Source: Laceyella sacchari
GTDB taxonomy: Bacteria; Bacillota; Bacilli; Thermoactinomycetales; Thermoactinomycetaceae
Direction of reading: 5' to 3'
NCBI RefSeq assembly: GCF_004343255.1
Contig: NZ_SMDD01000007.1
Span: 1-47,011, forward strand
DNA length: 47,011 nt
Part shown: positions 8,992-17,280 of the stretch, in pieces
How positions within the stretch are numbered: position 1 is the stretch's first letter
How the letters are laid out: every line of letters starts with the position of its first letter
Notes under the pieces: generated by a model
What the model was told of the DNA's origin: nothing
Database searches by the model: none
What the model saw: only the letters and a program-made list of their open reading frames with translations
Position numbers and translations under genes: made by a program

Positions 8992-9582
8992 TTAAGTTCT
9001 CACATGGTCATCAGAGTTGAGAAAATGCACAAACCGGCCTCGTTCATTGTATTCAATCAAATGAATCCCCGCTTCACTGGTATGAAAATAGTAGTCGTGA
9101 TGAACTGGCAAACCTAAAAAACTTTCCAATATCCGTGAAATCATCCCTTCATGGGAGACAATCGCGATACGACGATAAGGTTTACTATAATGTTTAATAT
9201 ATGAAAATACGTGCTCGGCTCGCGCACGAAATTCAATACCTGATTCTCCTGTCTCACCCAATTTCACATGTGGGGGGAGGTTCCTGGGAACCGATTTGCC
9301 CGCCTGCGAACGGCCAGCAAGCTTTCCGTTGTTATGCTCTTCCAATTCGGGGAGATAGTTAATAGGACAACCAATCGCCCTGGCCAAAATGGATGCCGTT
9401 TCACTTGCTCTTTTTAATGTGCTCCCCCAAATATATTCGGGCGGAAACGCTTCCTTCACCCGCTCCGCCATCTTATGCGCCTGTTCCACACCTGCCGGGG
9501 TCAACGGAAAGTCAACCCTGCCCTCGTGCACCTCCAATGCATCCGCTTCGGATTGTCCATGCCGGATCAACAAAATTTGCAT
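8992..9582 (-). CDS. Histidine phosphatase family protein (phosphoglycerate-mutase-like)
   Basis: A 196-residue phosphatase of branch 1 of the family. It opens with LIRHGQSEAD, where the RHG histidine is phosphorylated. The acid/base region is ELEEHNNG and the second catalytic histidine is in IVSHEGMIS. AGGAGG lies just before the ATG at 9582. Substrate is not predictable: relatives act on phosphosugars, alpha-ribazole-5'-phosphate or phosphoproteins. No cobalamin or glycolysis genes lie nearby. Confidence 0.9.
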   Translation of the reverse strand: MQILLIRHGQSEADALEVHEGRVDFPLTPAGVEQAHKMAERVKEAFPPEYIWGSTLKRASETASILARAIGCPINYLPELEEHNNGKLAGRSQAGKSVPRNLPPHVKLGETGESGIEFRARAEHVFSYIKHYSKPYRRIAIVSHEGMISRILESFLGLPVHHDYYFHTSEAGIHLIEYNERGRFVHFLNSDDHVRT

Positions 9583-10051
9583 TACTTCTTCCTCCTTCTA
9601 AAGCAGGCACTGTCGCCACGTAACCGGTTTCGTTCCGGCAGTTTGTAGCTCATGCTCTGTTGTCGATTTCCCCTTGATGTAAATATCCTTTCATCGTTCC
9701 CGCGCCTGAAGAAGTTACGGCCTTAAGCAAAATGGACTAAAGTGACACTGATGTCACACCATCGGGGCGGTTCGCTTGTCTTCCATGTGATTCGCCACGG
9801 GTTGTCGTGTTTTTAGAACACTGCCTCAGTTCATTATAATGAGAACAATCCCGCGCCATGTCTTTTGATTTCTTTTTCTCAAATGCAGTCACACTCCCCC
9901 CGATCGTTCCACATCTATTGCTAAAACTGATTGGATCTGATGAAAAATCAGCTTGATTCACCGGACATTCCCAGATCGCCTTTCCAGTGTCATTTTACAC
10001 TAACATAACCAGTTTAAACTACTTTCTCCCAAGATCCTCTATCAAACGCAT
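9583..10051. other. Gene-free region
   Basis: About 470 bases with no ORF preceded by a ribosome site. It holds several short inverted repeats: GTGACA-N4-TGTCAC near 9752, the 12-bp palindrome TCATTATAATGA (9831-9842), and AGTGT-N6-ACACT near 9988. These could be regulator sites, but no nearby promoter makes their target clear. Confidence 0.35.
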
Positions 10052-10081
10052 TAAAAAAGAGAGCAGAACCTCGCTGCTCTC
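10052..10081 (-). terminator. Terminator of sspH
   Basis: On minus, an 8-bp stem (GAGAGCAG with its complement, 10059-10066/10074-10081) is followed directly by TTTTTT: a canonical Rho-independent terminator. Confidence 0.85.
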
Positions 10082-10142
10082 CAAATTTGCTTCTCTCACC
10101 CTGAGCCATTTACAAGGCTTAAAGGGTGATTTCCCTCTTTTG

Positions 10143-10328
10143 TCATGCTCTTTGCTCATCCAAATCGTGAACGGGGAGAATCTTCACTTCTTGCGGATTG
10201 GATTCGCTGTGGACGCGCACTTTTTCTGCGCTTTCATCCACCATCTCGATCCATACCGGCTCGCCACGGTAGGTCACGGCAATTTTCTCCGGCGACTGCA
10301 AAATCTCCTTTGCCCGATCGATTTGCAT
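10143..10328 (-). CDS. sspH: Small acid-soluble spore protein, SspH type
   Basis: A 61-residue minor spore protein of the SASP-H family, made in the forespore. MQIDRAKEILQSPEKIAVTY, then PVWIEMVDES and a C-terminal EVKILPVHDLDE match the SspH pattern closely (RAKE near the start, VDE in the middle, VPV/LPV near the end). GGAGGTG lies five bases before the ATG at 10328. Regulation by sigma-F/sigma-G is expected from the family; upstream I see GCATG about 60 bases before the start but no good -10, so the promoter is not called. Confidence 0.9.
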   Translation of the reverse strand: MQIDRAKEILQSPEKIAVTYRGEPVWIEMVDESAEKVRVHSESNPQEVKILPVHDLDEQRA

Positions 10329-10549
10329 CAAGTCACCTCCCTATCAGAGAATCCATCTCAGATCATTTGTTTGCTCAGCAAAACAATCATGCTAACTTCG
10401 CTCTTAGGTTGTGTCAAAGATAGAGAGTTATGCACATGAAACTGGTCGAGATGATGGTTCATAACAAAACGCTCCGAGCGTGAAGAACGCCAAACCCTGT
10501 ACCTTTCTTTATTAAATAAAAAAATTCATTTTTTTGAAAATATCAGTTG
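10329..10549. other. Divergent region between sspH and aceB
   Basis: Contains the sspH promoter region on minus and an AT-rich run at 10500-10545 leading into the aceB control region on plus. No ORF with a ribosome site. Confidence 0.35.
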
Positions 10550-10574
10550 TACTATAACAGTTGCTGTGTTAGTA
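10550..10574 (+). promoter_or_regulatory. Imperfect palindrome upstream of aceB (operator candidate)
   Basis: TACTATAACA, 5 bases, TGTGTTAGTA: 8 of 10 positions are symmetric. It lies over a weak promoter-like pair (TTGTAC, 17-base spacer, TAGTAT at 10571-10576). It shares the half-sites TAACA/TGTTA with the second palindrome at 10595-10606. Confidence 0.5.
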
Positions 10575-10594
10575 TAGAAAACGAAAAGGAAATC

Positions 10595-10606
10595 TGTTAT
10601 ATAACA
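10595..10606 (+). promoter_or_regulatory. Perfect palindrome TGTTATATAACA upstream of aceB
   Basis: A 12-bp perfect palindrome 26 bases before the likely TTG start of aceB, in the probable 5' leader. It repeats the TAACA/TGTTA half-site of the upstream element, so the two could bind one repressor of the glyoxylate shunt. Confidence 0.5.
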
Positions 10607-10632
10607 TAATGGCACCCAGGAGGGGATCCGGT

Positions 10633-12222
10633 TTGTTGCGAAAAGTATCATGCCCGGAAAGAGTTGAGATCATAGGCCCAGTCACTGATGCCTATGCCGA
10701 AGTTCTCACCTTCTCAGCCTTGCAATTCATTGCTGATCTTACACGACGCTTCCGCGATCAACGCGATCGTCTGTTGCATAACAGAAAAGAACGGTCGGTA
10801 AAACTAAAAACTGAACTGCCCGATTTTCTGGATGAGACGAGAGCCATTCGGGAAGGAAATTGGTCCATCGCCCCCTTGCCCCAGGATTTGCTTGACCGGC
10901 GGGTGGAGATCACCGGTCCTGCTGGAGATCGCAAAATGGTAATTAATGCTCTCAACTCAGGGGCCCAGGGTTTCATGGCAGATTTTGAAGATGCCAACTC
11001 CCCCACTTGGCACAACACCGTGCAAGGGCAAATTAACTTGCGTGACGCAATTCGAGGGACACTCACCTACATGAGCCCCCAAGGAAAATGGTATAAAGTA
11101 AACCCCGATCCTGCTGTGCTCCATGTGCGGCCGCGCGGATGGCATCTGGATGAAAAACACGTCCTTGTTGACGGAAAACCGGTTCCAGCCAGCCTGTTTG
11201 ATTTCGGACTTTATTTCTACCACAATGCAAAGGCCTTGGTGGCCAAAGGATCAGGCCCTTATTTTTACCTCCCAAAAATGGAAAGCCATTTGGAAGCCCG
11301 TTTGTGGAATGACGTATTTATTTATGCCCAACAAGTGAAAGGGATTAAACAAGGCACCATCAAAGCGACTGTATTGATCGAAACGATCTTGGCCGCGTTT
11401 GAAATGGACGAGATATTGTACGAATTGAGAGAACATTCAGCCGGATTAAACTGCGGCCGCTGGGATTATATCTTCAGTTACATGAAACACTTGCAAAACC
11501 ATCGTGCCATATTGTTGCCTGACCGCTCGCTTGTCACGATGACAACCCCCTTTATGAAAGCTTATACCCAATTGGCAATCCAAACATGTCACAAGCGCAA
11601 TGCCCCTTGCATTGGCGGAATGGCCGCTCACATTCCGAGCAGGAAAAACCCCGAAGCGACTCAACGGGCATTTGAATTAGTGCGCGCCGATAAAGAGAGG
11701 GAAGCCCAAGCCGGGCATGATGGCACATGGGTAGCTCATCCCGGCCTTGTCCAACTGGCCCGGGAAGTGTTTGATCACTGGATGCCAGACCCCAATCAAA
11801 TCAGTCGAAAGCAAGAAGAAGTAACCATCACACAAGCCGACTTGTTGCGGGTGCCCACTGGCCCGATTACCGAAGACGGACTGCGAACCAACATTCGTGT
11901 CGGCATCCACTATATCGCCGCTTGGTTAAGCGGTTCAGGGGCTGTAGCCATCGACAACCTGATGGAAGATGCAGCCACCGCCGAAATTTCTCGTGCGCAG
12001 GTTTGGCAATGGTTGCGCCATCCGGACGCCTCACTGGAGGACGGGCGGCCGATCACCAAAGAGTTATATCAGCAATTGTTGCAGGAAGAAGCGACCCGTC
12101 TGCGTGAACAGCTGGGATCCTCCCATCGTTTGGATATGGCGATCCCCCTGTTTTCCGAATTGGTGTTGAGTGATGAATTCACAGAGTTTCTGACATTACC
12201 CGGCTATGCGTTATTAGATTAA
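10633..12222 (+). CDS. aceB: Malate synthase A
   Basis: Condenses glyoxylate with acetyl-CoA to malate, the second step of the glyoxylate shunt. 529 residues from the TTG at 10633, the usual length for the A form. The malate synthase signature REHSAGLNCGRWDYIF is intact, as are GFMADFEDANSPTW and the C-terminal region with VAIDNLMEDAATAEISRAQ. I chose the TTG because AGGAGGGG (10618-10625) lies seven bases before it. The ATG at 10609 lies upstream of that site and would turn it into coding sequence. It is followed 21 bases later by isocitrate lyase, so the two form an operon, probably controlled through the palindromes upstream. Confidence 0.95.
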   Translation: MLRKVSCPERVEIIGPVTDAYAEVLTFSALQFIADLTRRFRDQRDRLLHNRKERSVKLKTELPDFLDETRAIREGNWSIAPLPQDLLDRRVEITGPAGDRKMVINALNSGAQGFMADFEDANSPTWHNTVQGQINLRDAIRGTLTYMSPQGKWYKVNPDPAVLHVRPRGWHLDEKHVLVDGKPVPASLFDFGLYFYHNAKALVAKGSGPYFYLPKMESHLEARLWNDVFIYAQQVKGIKQGTIKATVLIETILAAFEMDEILYELREHSAGLNCGRWDYIFSYMKHLQNHRAILLPDRSLVTMTTPFMKAYTQLAIQTCHKRNAPCIGGMAAHIPSRKNPEATQRAFELVRADKEREAQAGHDGTWVAHPGLVQLAREVFDHWMPDPNQISRKQEEVTITQADLLRVPTGPITEDGLRTNIRVGIHYIAAWLSGSGAVAIDNLMEDAATAEISRAQVWQWLRHPDASLEDGRPITKELYQQLLQEEATRLREQLGSSHRLDMAIPLFSELVLSDEFTEFLTLPGYALLD

Positions 12223-12240
12223 CATGATTAGAAAGGATGA

Positions 12241-13527
12241 ATGATGATGAATCATCAACAGGAAATTGCCGCTTTGGAAAAAGATTGGTCCACCAACCCC
12301 CGGTGGAAGGGAATCAAACGCCCATACTCCGCCGCGGATGTACTGAAACTTCGCGGTTCTCTCACCATCGAATACACGCTTGCATCGCGCGGCGCCCGCA
12401 AACTGTGGGAAATGCTTCATACGGAGCCTCATATCAAAGCATTGGGGGCACTCACTGGCAACCAAGCCATGCAACAAGTGAAAGCTGGATTGAAAGCAAT
12501 CTATTTGAGCGGATGGCAAGTGGCCGCCGACGCCAACCTGGCTGGACAAATGTACCCCGACCAAAGCTTGTATCCCGCCAACAGCGTGCCCCAAGTGGTC
12601 AAACGGATCAACCAGGCACTGCAACGCGCCGATCAGATCGAATGGGCCGAAGAGAAAAAACAGCGGGATTGGTTTGCACCTATTGTCGCCGATGCAGAAG
12701 CGGGCTTCGGAGGGCCGCTGAATGTGTTTGAGTTGATGAAAGCGATGATTGAAGCAGGGGCCTCCGGCGTACATTTTGAAGACCAATTAGCCTCAGAGAA
12801 AAAATGCGGCCATCTGGGCGGCAAAGTGCTGATTCCTACTTCGCATGCGATCCGCAATCTCATCTCGGCTCGCCTCGCCGCAGATGTGATGGGCGTGCCT
12901 ACCATCCTGATCGCCCGCACCGATGCCAACGCCGCAGAGCTGTTGACCAGTGACATTGATCCCGCTGACCATCCCTTCCTCACGGGTGAGCGAACCCCCG
13001 AGGGATTCTTTCGGATTCGACCCGGACTGGATACAGCGATTGCCCGCGGATTGGCCTACGCACCTTACGCCGATCTTATCTGGTGTGAGACATCGGAACC
13101 TGATCTCGAGGAAGCGCGCCGTTTCGCCGAAGCGATTCACGCCAAATTCCCCGGAAAATTGCTGGCGTACAATTGCTCTCCCTCTTTCAACTGGAAAAAG
13201 AAGCTGGATGACAAAACCATTGCCAAGTTCCAAGATGAGCTCGGAAACATGGGCTACAAATTCCAATTCATCACCTTGGCGGGTTTCCACTCTCTCAATT
13301 ACAGCATGTTCCAACTGGCCAATGAATACGCCTCTAACGGCATGACGGCATATTCCAAACTGCAACAGGCCGAATTTGCCCTTGAAGCGGAAGGATACAC
13401 CGCCACGCGCCATCAGCGTGAAGTGGGAACGGGCTACTTCGATCAAGTCTCCCTCATCATCACCGGTGGCACCTCATCCACCACGGCATTGAAAAATTCT
13501 ACCGAACATCAACAGTTTATGTCCTAA
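12241..13527 (+). CDS. aceA: Isocitrate lyase
   Basis: Cleaves isocitrate to succinate and glyoxylate, bypassing the decarboxylating steps of the citrate cycle. 428 residues with the family signature KKCGHLGG (catalytic Cys189 from this start) and the upstream [10 protein letters not shown] and [22 protein letters not shown] regions. Three ATG codons stand in a row (12241, 12244, 12247) behind AAAGGA; the second or third has the better spacing. It is the second gene of the aceBA operon and ends before a hairpin. With aceB it lets the cell grow on acetate or fatty acids, a trait only some Bacillales carry. Confidence 0.97.
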   Translation: MMMNHQQEIAALEKDWSTNPRWKGIKRPYSAADVLKLRGSLTIEYTLASRGARKLWEMLHTEPHIKALGALTGNQAMQQVKAGLKAIYLSGWQVAADANLAGQMYPDQSLYPANSVPQVVKRINQALQRADQIEWAEEKKQRDWFAPIVADAEAGFGGPLNVFELMKAMIEAGASGVHFEDQLASEKKCGHLGGKVLIPTSHAIRNLISARLAADVMGVPTILIARTDANAAELLTSDIDPADHPFLTGERTPEGFFRIRPGLDTAIARGLAYAPYADLIWCETSEPDLEEARRFAEAIHAKFPGKLLAYNCSPSFNWKKKLDDKTIAKFQDELGNMGYKFQFITLAGFHSLNYSMFQLANEYASNGMTAYSKLQQAEFALEAEGYTATRHQREVGTGYFDQVSLIITGGTSSTTALKNSTEHQQFMS

Positions 13528-13541
13528 TGGTCACATAAATT

Positions 13542-13574
13542 AAGCACCCTTTCGGCATAGCCGGATGGGTGCTT
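13542..13574. terminator. Terminator between aceA and the LD-carboxypeptidase
   Basis: AAGCACCC (13542-13549) pairs with GGGTGCTT (13567-13574), with an inner CGGC/GCCG stem. It lies between convergent genes and can serve both. Confidence 0.7.
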
Positions 13575-13591
13575 CTCCATTTTGCTTATGA

Positions 13592-14527
13592 TCAGTTGGC
13601 CTGGACACATCCTTCCAACAATATCAACGTCCCCTCGCCAGCATCCAAGTCGGCTCGAATACCGATGGGCAATGTCAGGTTCGGCTTGGTGTGTCCAGCT
13701 TGAAAGCCAAAATAAGCAGGAACGCCTAGTGGCCGGACAATCTCCTCCAACACTTCGCGCAAAGTTAGGCTTCGCTCCGGGTTCGCCGCATCGCAATCAT
13801 GAAAGTCGGTGAACAAAATACCAGCAGCCTGTTCCAACTTTCCAGCCAAACGCAATTGCGTCAGCATGCGGTCAATGCGATAAGGCTCTTCTCCCACCTC
13901 TTCAATGAACAAAATCTTCCCAGTAGTATCCAGCTCATAAGGAGTTCCCATCGAAGCCGCCAAAAGACAAAGATTTCCCCCGATCAGCCTACCAGTCGCT
14001 CTCCCTGGCGTGATCGTATAACAGTGCGCCCGCCCGGTGTCTGGATATTTTCCCAGCTGTTGAGGATTGGAAAGTTGGCGAAATAAAACCGACCAAGCCA
14101 GCTCCTCTTCCTCCGAGACATGTTCCAACTCTCCTACCATGGGCCCGTGGAAAGTGATCAATCCTGCCTTTTTCCAAAGCGCCAAGTGCAGGGACGTAAT
14201 ATCGCTGTAGCCTACAAAAATCTTCGGATTCCTCCTGATCATAGCGTAATCGATCCGGTCAAGGAGGCGCTGTGAGCCATAGCCACCCCTGATGCACATG
14301 ATCGCCCTCACTTCCGGATCAGCAAACATCTCATTCACATCCCGCGCCCGCACTTCATCTGTTCCCGATAAATAGCCATGCTGTTCCTGCACGGAGGCTC
14401 CTACTTTTACCCGATAACCAAATCTGCGCAATGTTTGTAATGCACATTTCCGTCTCTCTTCAGGCACCGGGCTGGCAGGAGCGATAACCCCGATCAGATC
14501 ACCCGGTTTTAATGCTGGTGGTTTCAT
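13592..14527 (-). CDS. LD-carboxypeptidase family protein (S66, MccF/LdcA-like)
   Basis: A 311-residue serine peptidase of family S66. It cleaves an L-D peptide bond, either in recycled murein peptides (LdcA) or in microcin-C-like compounds (MccF). The Ser-Glu-His set is visible: Ser in VGYSDITSLH, Glu in LFIEEVGEEPYRIDRM, and His in FQAGHTKPN. RGGYGSQRLLD is also typical. GGGAGG lies six bases before the ATG at 14527; an in-frame start six codons upstream overlaps that site. No signal peptide, so cytoplasmic. Recycling versus self-immunity cannot be told from sequence. Confidence 0.92.
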   Translation of the reverse strand: MKPPALKPGDLIGVIAPASPVPEERRKCALQTLRRFGYRVKVGASVQEQHGYLSGTDEVRARDVNEMFADPEVRAIMCIRGGYGSQRLLDRIDYAMIRRNPKIFVGYSDITSLHLALWKKAGLITFHGPMVGELEHVSEEEELAWSVLFRQLSNPQQLGKYPDTGRAHCYTITPGRATGRLIGGNLCLLAASMGTPYELDTTGKILFIEEVGEEPYRIDRMLTQLRLAGKLEQAAGILFTDFHDCDAANPERSLTLREVLEEIVRPLGVPAYFGFQAGHTKPNLTLPIGIRADLDAGEGTLILLEGCVQAN

Positions 14528-14744
14528 TGTTTTCCTCCCTATCATCGTCTGGCATAACAGCTTAAAAAGGCTTCAATCATTCTTAATACACTCGACACAG
14601 CAATGCATTCTTGCCAAAAGTATACATTCCTTCCGGATCAGCAGTTGAACCCCTTTTCAGCAGACTCCCACAGAACACTGGCTAATCGATCAGCTAAGAC
14701 TACCTGCAATTTAAACTATCATTGATTTGTGATTTTCCTATGAT

Positions 14745-15014
14745 TGAATGGGTTGCCAAGAAAGGGTTACGATAGGTGTACGCCAATACCATTTCATTGC
14801 AAAGGGATGGAGTGCACCCATTCACTGGTTCCTCCATTTCCTTTCCCTTTTTCCCCTCAACCATCCTCATCCCCCATCCAGCTTCCAGCCAGTTCCCCTG
14901 ACAACCCACCTTTTCCTGCATATCATCATAGGTCAGTTCATACCCCACCCCACCCATGTCCCGAATGATTCTGGCGTTTTGGGACTCTCCTGCCAGCCGA
15001 TGGCCGGCTTTTTT
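14745..15014 (+). ncRNA. Candidate pyrimidine-rich regulatory RNA
   Basis: About 270 bases with no credible ORF, ending at a clean Rho-independent terminator on plus that no upstream plus gene would need. The stretch 14818-14965 is strikingly C/T-rich on plus with many CCCC, TCCCC and CCTCC motifs, complementary to ribosome binding sites. C-rich single-stranded motifs of this kind are known in Firmicute sRNAs such as FsrA and RsaE. A TATGAT box lies at 14739-14744 but without a good -35. Speculative. Confidence 0.35.
14995..15014 (+). terminator. Rho-independent terminator on plus
   Basis: AGCCG-ATGGC-CGGCT stem-loop running into six T residues, 200 bases before the next plus gene and with no annotated plus gene upstream. 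Confidence 0.6.
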
Positions 15015-15065
15015 CACTATGATTATAAACTGAATATTAAAACTATTTAAGCGCGGACCTTTGAC

Positions 15066-15095
15066 TTGAAGAACTGATAGTATCTCAAATATAGA
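15066..15095 (+). promoter_or_regulatory. Possible promoter of the 64-aa basic protein
   Basis: TTGAAG (15066-15071), an 18-base spacer and TATAGA (15090-15095), about 120 bases before the start codon. Each hexamer matches consensus at four of six positions. Confidence 0.35.
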
Positions 15096-15212
15096 TCTAT
15101 ACCCTGTTTTTACTAGAGTTTTTTATAAACAAGGCAGGGACACAAGCAACTTCACTCAATGATCCATATGCTATTCCATATCAACTGATCACATCACAAA
15201 GGGGGGTTCTTC

Positions 15213-15407
15213 ATGTCTCGCAGAAGGTCCGCTAAATGCCGTGCCATCAAAAACTTAAAACGTGCCATCAGAGAATTAAACCGCTCTATCGACGCAATCA
15301 GAGATGAACGCTTTGAAACGGCAGAAAACCGCATCGCAGACGCACTTGTATTTGAAGGGCGCGCTCTCCGGCAAATTAATCGCGCCGAGAGATTTGACTA
15401 CTGCTAA
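15213..15407 (+). CDS. Small basic protein of unknown function (64 aa)
   Basis: An Arg-rich, probably all-helical protein (MSRRRSAKCRAIKNLKRAIRE ... ADALVFEGRALRQINRAERF) with two cysteines, one near each end. AAGGGGGG lies six bases before the ATG. No membrane segment. Size, charge and position in a spore former would suit a nucleic-acid-binding or spore-core protein, but that is a guess. Followed by three hairpins, the last a strong terminator. Confidence 0.7.
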   Translation: MSRRRSAKCRAIKNLKRAIRELNRSIDAIRDERFETAENRIADALVFEGRALRQINRAERFDYC

Positions 15408-15484
15408 TCGGTTTTTGCCTGCCAAATGGCAAGTAACTCCGCCGATGACGCATGAATCGGCGCTCTTTGTCGAGCGCAAAAACA

Positions 15485-15511
15485 AAGAACCCCGTTACTA
15501 CCGGGGTTCTT
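15485..15511. terminator. Bidirectional terminator between the 64-aa gene and the MFS gene
   Basis: AAGAACCCCG (15485-15494) pairs with CGGGGTTCTT (15502-15511): a 10-bp stem. On minus it is followed by TGTTTTTG, so it mainly ends the MFS transcript. Two smaller hairpins lie just upstream (15430-15480). Confidence 0.75.
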
Positions 15512-15531
15512 CTTCCGATTTTCACGATATC

Positions 15532-16824
15532 TCATGCTGAATGATCGGCCGCTATAATCACGGGTTGGCGTTCCAATCGACGGAACATCGCCATGTATAT
15601 GAAACCGCCCAGCCAGGCAAGGCAAGCAAGCACAACAAACATCCATCCATACCCAACCCACGCTGCCAGAGGAATGGAAAAAGGTGCCAATGTTTTGCCA
15701 ATCGTAAACCGCATGCTGGCAGCAGCAAAATATTGCCCGCGAATGTGTTCTGGAGCTAATTTGGAGACAAAGCTCTCTTGTAATCCCACTACCAACAGCT
15801 CTCCAACTGTAAACAGCACCATGGCCGCCAATGCCACCCATATATTTGTGCTGCTGCCAAAAGCCAACATGGAAATCCCGTACAAAAACGCGGAAGAGAG
15901 GAAAACCCTTTTCTCCTGCATCCGACCGACCCATCGGCTGACCCAAACAGTAAACAGGGCAATCAATAAGCCATTCTCCGCAACCAGCCATCCGAAAAAT
16001 GTCGTACCACCCGCTTCAAGCGACCACTCACCAACATGGAATAAGGTTTGTCTCGGGAATTTCTCCGTCACATAAATGCCCAGCGCCAAATCGAGTTGCA
16101 TAAACGTTTGGGCCACCAAAATCCCCGCCAAAATAAACAGCATGAAGGTGCGGTCAGACAAAATGACTCGATAATCCTGTAAATGACTGTGCACAAATTG
16201 CCGCCACCCCTGTGCTTTAAGTCGATTTCCTTGGTGAGCCACCGCTCGCTCCGGAATTGTTTCACTCACAAAACGCCGAATGAGCAACGACAGCACAAAG
16301 GCGGTCAACGCCGCTACCAACAACAAACCAAACCGATAATGGAAGAAAAAGATGCTTCCCAACAACGGGCCGATCACCACGGATAAGTTAATAGCTGTAT
16401 AAAAAATGGCGAACACTTGATTGCGATCTTCCTCTTTTACCAAATCCGCTACCATCGCATGGCTCGCCGGCCAGTAAAGGGATCCGCAAATTCCGAGGGC
16501 CGCAAAACTGATGTATGTCAAAATGGGGGAAGTGTACCATGGAGAATTGGCAAAAGCAAACACCAAGAACGAGACGCCTTTAGCAAACGCAGATAGCTCC
16601 ATCATCCGTTTCCTCCCAAATCGGTCGGCGCAATACCCGCCGATCAGATTGGCGATCACCCCCAACAGTTGTGAAAAAACCAGCATACCTCCCGCCCATT
16701 CCTTTCCGAACACTTGCGAGAAATAGACGGACATAAACGGGAAAAACATCCAAAACAACACATTGGTAATCCCTTCGCCAAATAAGCGAATCTTCAAATT
16801 CAAATCCCAATCTTTTAAAAACAT
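15532..16824 (-). CDS. MFS transporter (MdtG/MdtH-like drug efflux family)
   Basis: A 430-residue membrane transporter with about 12 predicted membrane segments. The loop 2-3 motif GGYCADRFGRKRMME is the MFS motif A. The charged central loop (ETIPERAVAHQGNRLKAQGW) separates the two halves. I start at the ATG at 16824 because GGAGG lies seven bases before it; the ATG at 16845 lies before that site. The leader upstream holds a short ORF and an intrinsic terminator, which points to attenuation control. Substrate unknown; resistance to a drug made by self or neighbours is a reasonable guess. Confidence 0.9.
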   Translation of the reverse strand: MFLKDWDLNLKIRLFGEGITNVLFWMFFPFMSVYFSQVFGKEWAGGMLVFSQLLGVIANLIGGYCADRFGRKRMMELSAFAKGVSFLVFAFANSPWYTSPILTYISFAALGICGSLYWPASHAMVADLVKEEDRNQVFAIFYTAINLSVVIGPLLGSIFFFHYRFGLLLVAALTAFVLSLLIRRFVSETIPERAVAHQGNRLKAQGWRQFVHSHLQDYRVILSDRTFMLFILAGILVAQTFMQLDLALGIYVTEKFPRQTLFHVGEWSLEAGGTTFFGWLVAENGLLIALFTVWVSRWVGRMQEKRVFLSSAFLYGISMLAFGSSTNIWVALAAMVLFTVGELLVVGLQESFVSKLAPEHIRGQYFAAASMRFTIGKTLAPFSIPLAAWVGYGWMFVVLACLAWLGGFIYMAMFRRLERQPVIIAADHSA

Positions 16825-16848
16825 ACCGTAGCCTCCAAAATTCATTTA

Positions 16849-16932
16849 TCAAACAACAACAAAAAACACTGGCAAATATCTTTTACCAGTGTGTGCGCTC
16901 TCCATTTCAATTGGGCCAGAACAGAATATCAT
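16849..16932 (-). CDS. Candidate leader peptide upstream of the MFS gene (27 aa)
   Basis: An ATG frame of 27 codons (MIFCSGPIEM ... PVFFVVV) ending TGATAA just before the MFS region. Its 3' half runs straight through the terminator hairpin at 16866-16892, so ribosome position could decide whether the hairpin forms. An overlapping 9-codon ORF starts at 16936 (MDDILFWPN). The ribosome site is weak (AGG only). Confidence 0.4.
   Translation of the reverse strand: MIFCSGPIEMESAHTGKRYLPVFFVVV
16866..16892 (-). terminator. Attenuator-type terminator in the MFS leader
   Basis: ACACTGG (16866-16872) pairs with CCAGTGT (16886-16892). On minus it is followed by TTTTTTGTTGTTG. It lies 40 bases upstream of the MFS start codon, and no minus gene ends before it, so it fits a conditional terminator of the leader. 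Confidence 0.6.
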
Positions 16933-16961
16933 CCATCCTAGTGTAGAGAATTGATGAGGGG

Positions 16962-16981
16962 ATTGTAACACCGCACGCGGT
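16962..16981 (-). promoter_or_regulatory. Promoter/operator candidate of the MFS leader
   Basis: A TACAAT -10 box (16967-16962) directly follows the 12-bp palindrome ACCGC-2-GCGGT (16981-16970), which would fall in the spacer and suggests repression. A second weak pair is TTACAA (16968-16963), 17 bases, TACACT (16945-16940). Confidence 0.4.
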
Positions 16982-17280
16982 AAAAAATAAAGCCTTCATT
17001 ATGCTGATATTGAAATGGTACAATTATCATTACTCGTTTCATCATCACGGTGCATCCCCTTTCTCACATATTTTTGAAAGCATTTATTGTTTTGTTGGAT
17101 CGCTATCTGTCCAGATAGAACCCACGTTCGTTCTCATTGTACAAAATTCACAATCAATTGTCAAATCAGTAATCAGATATCAATTTATCAATATTCTGTA
17201 TATAAAAACGCAACCTCCCTCCTCCTTCTGACTCACAGCTTTATGTATTGTTTAAGATGCATATGAATAGTCATCGCTCA
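16982..17280. other. AT-rich gene-free stretch
   Basis: About 300 bases, AT-rich, with no ORF preceded by a ribosome site and no convincing hairpin. It separates the MFS leader from the small ORF at 17281. Confidence 0.35.

Noticed and set aside
9831-9842. Palindrome TCATTATAATGA as Fur/PerR box
   Set aside because: Does not match the full consensus of either and lies far from any promoter.
9737-9961. 74-codon open frame on minus
   Set aside because: No ribosome site, no recognisable domain, and composition like the surrounding non-coding DNA.
10329-10410. Sigma-G promoter for sspH
   Set aside because: GCATG is a fair -35, but the -10 at the right distance (CAAATGA) is too poor to call.
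14700-15017. 105-codon frame on minus across the pyrimidine-rich stretch
   Set aside because: Starts at a GTG inside a terminator hairpin with no ribosome site; the residue pattern only reflects the G/A bias of that strand.
17001-17231. 76-codon frame on plus in AT-rich DNA
   Set aside because: No ribosome site, composition typical of random AT-rich sequence.
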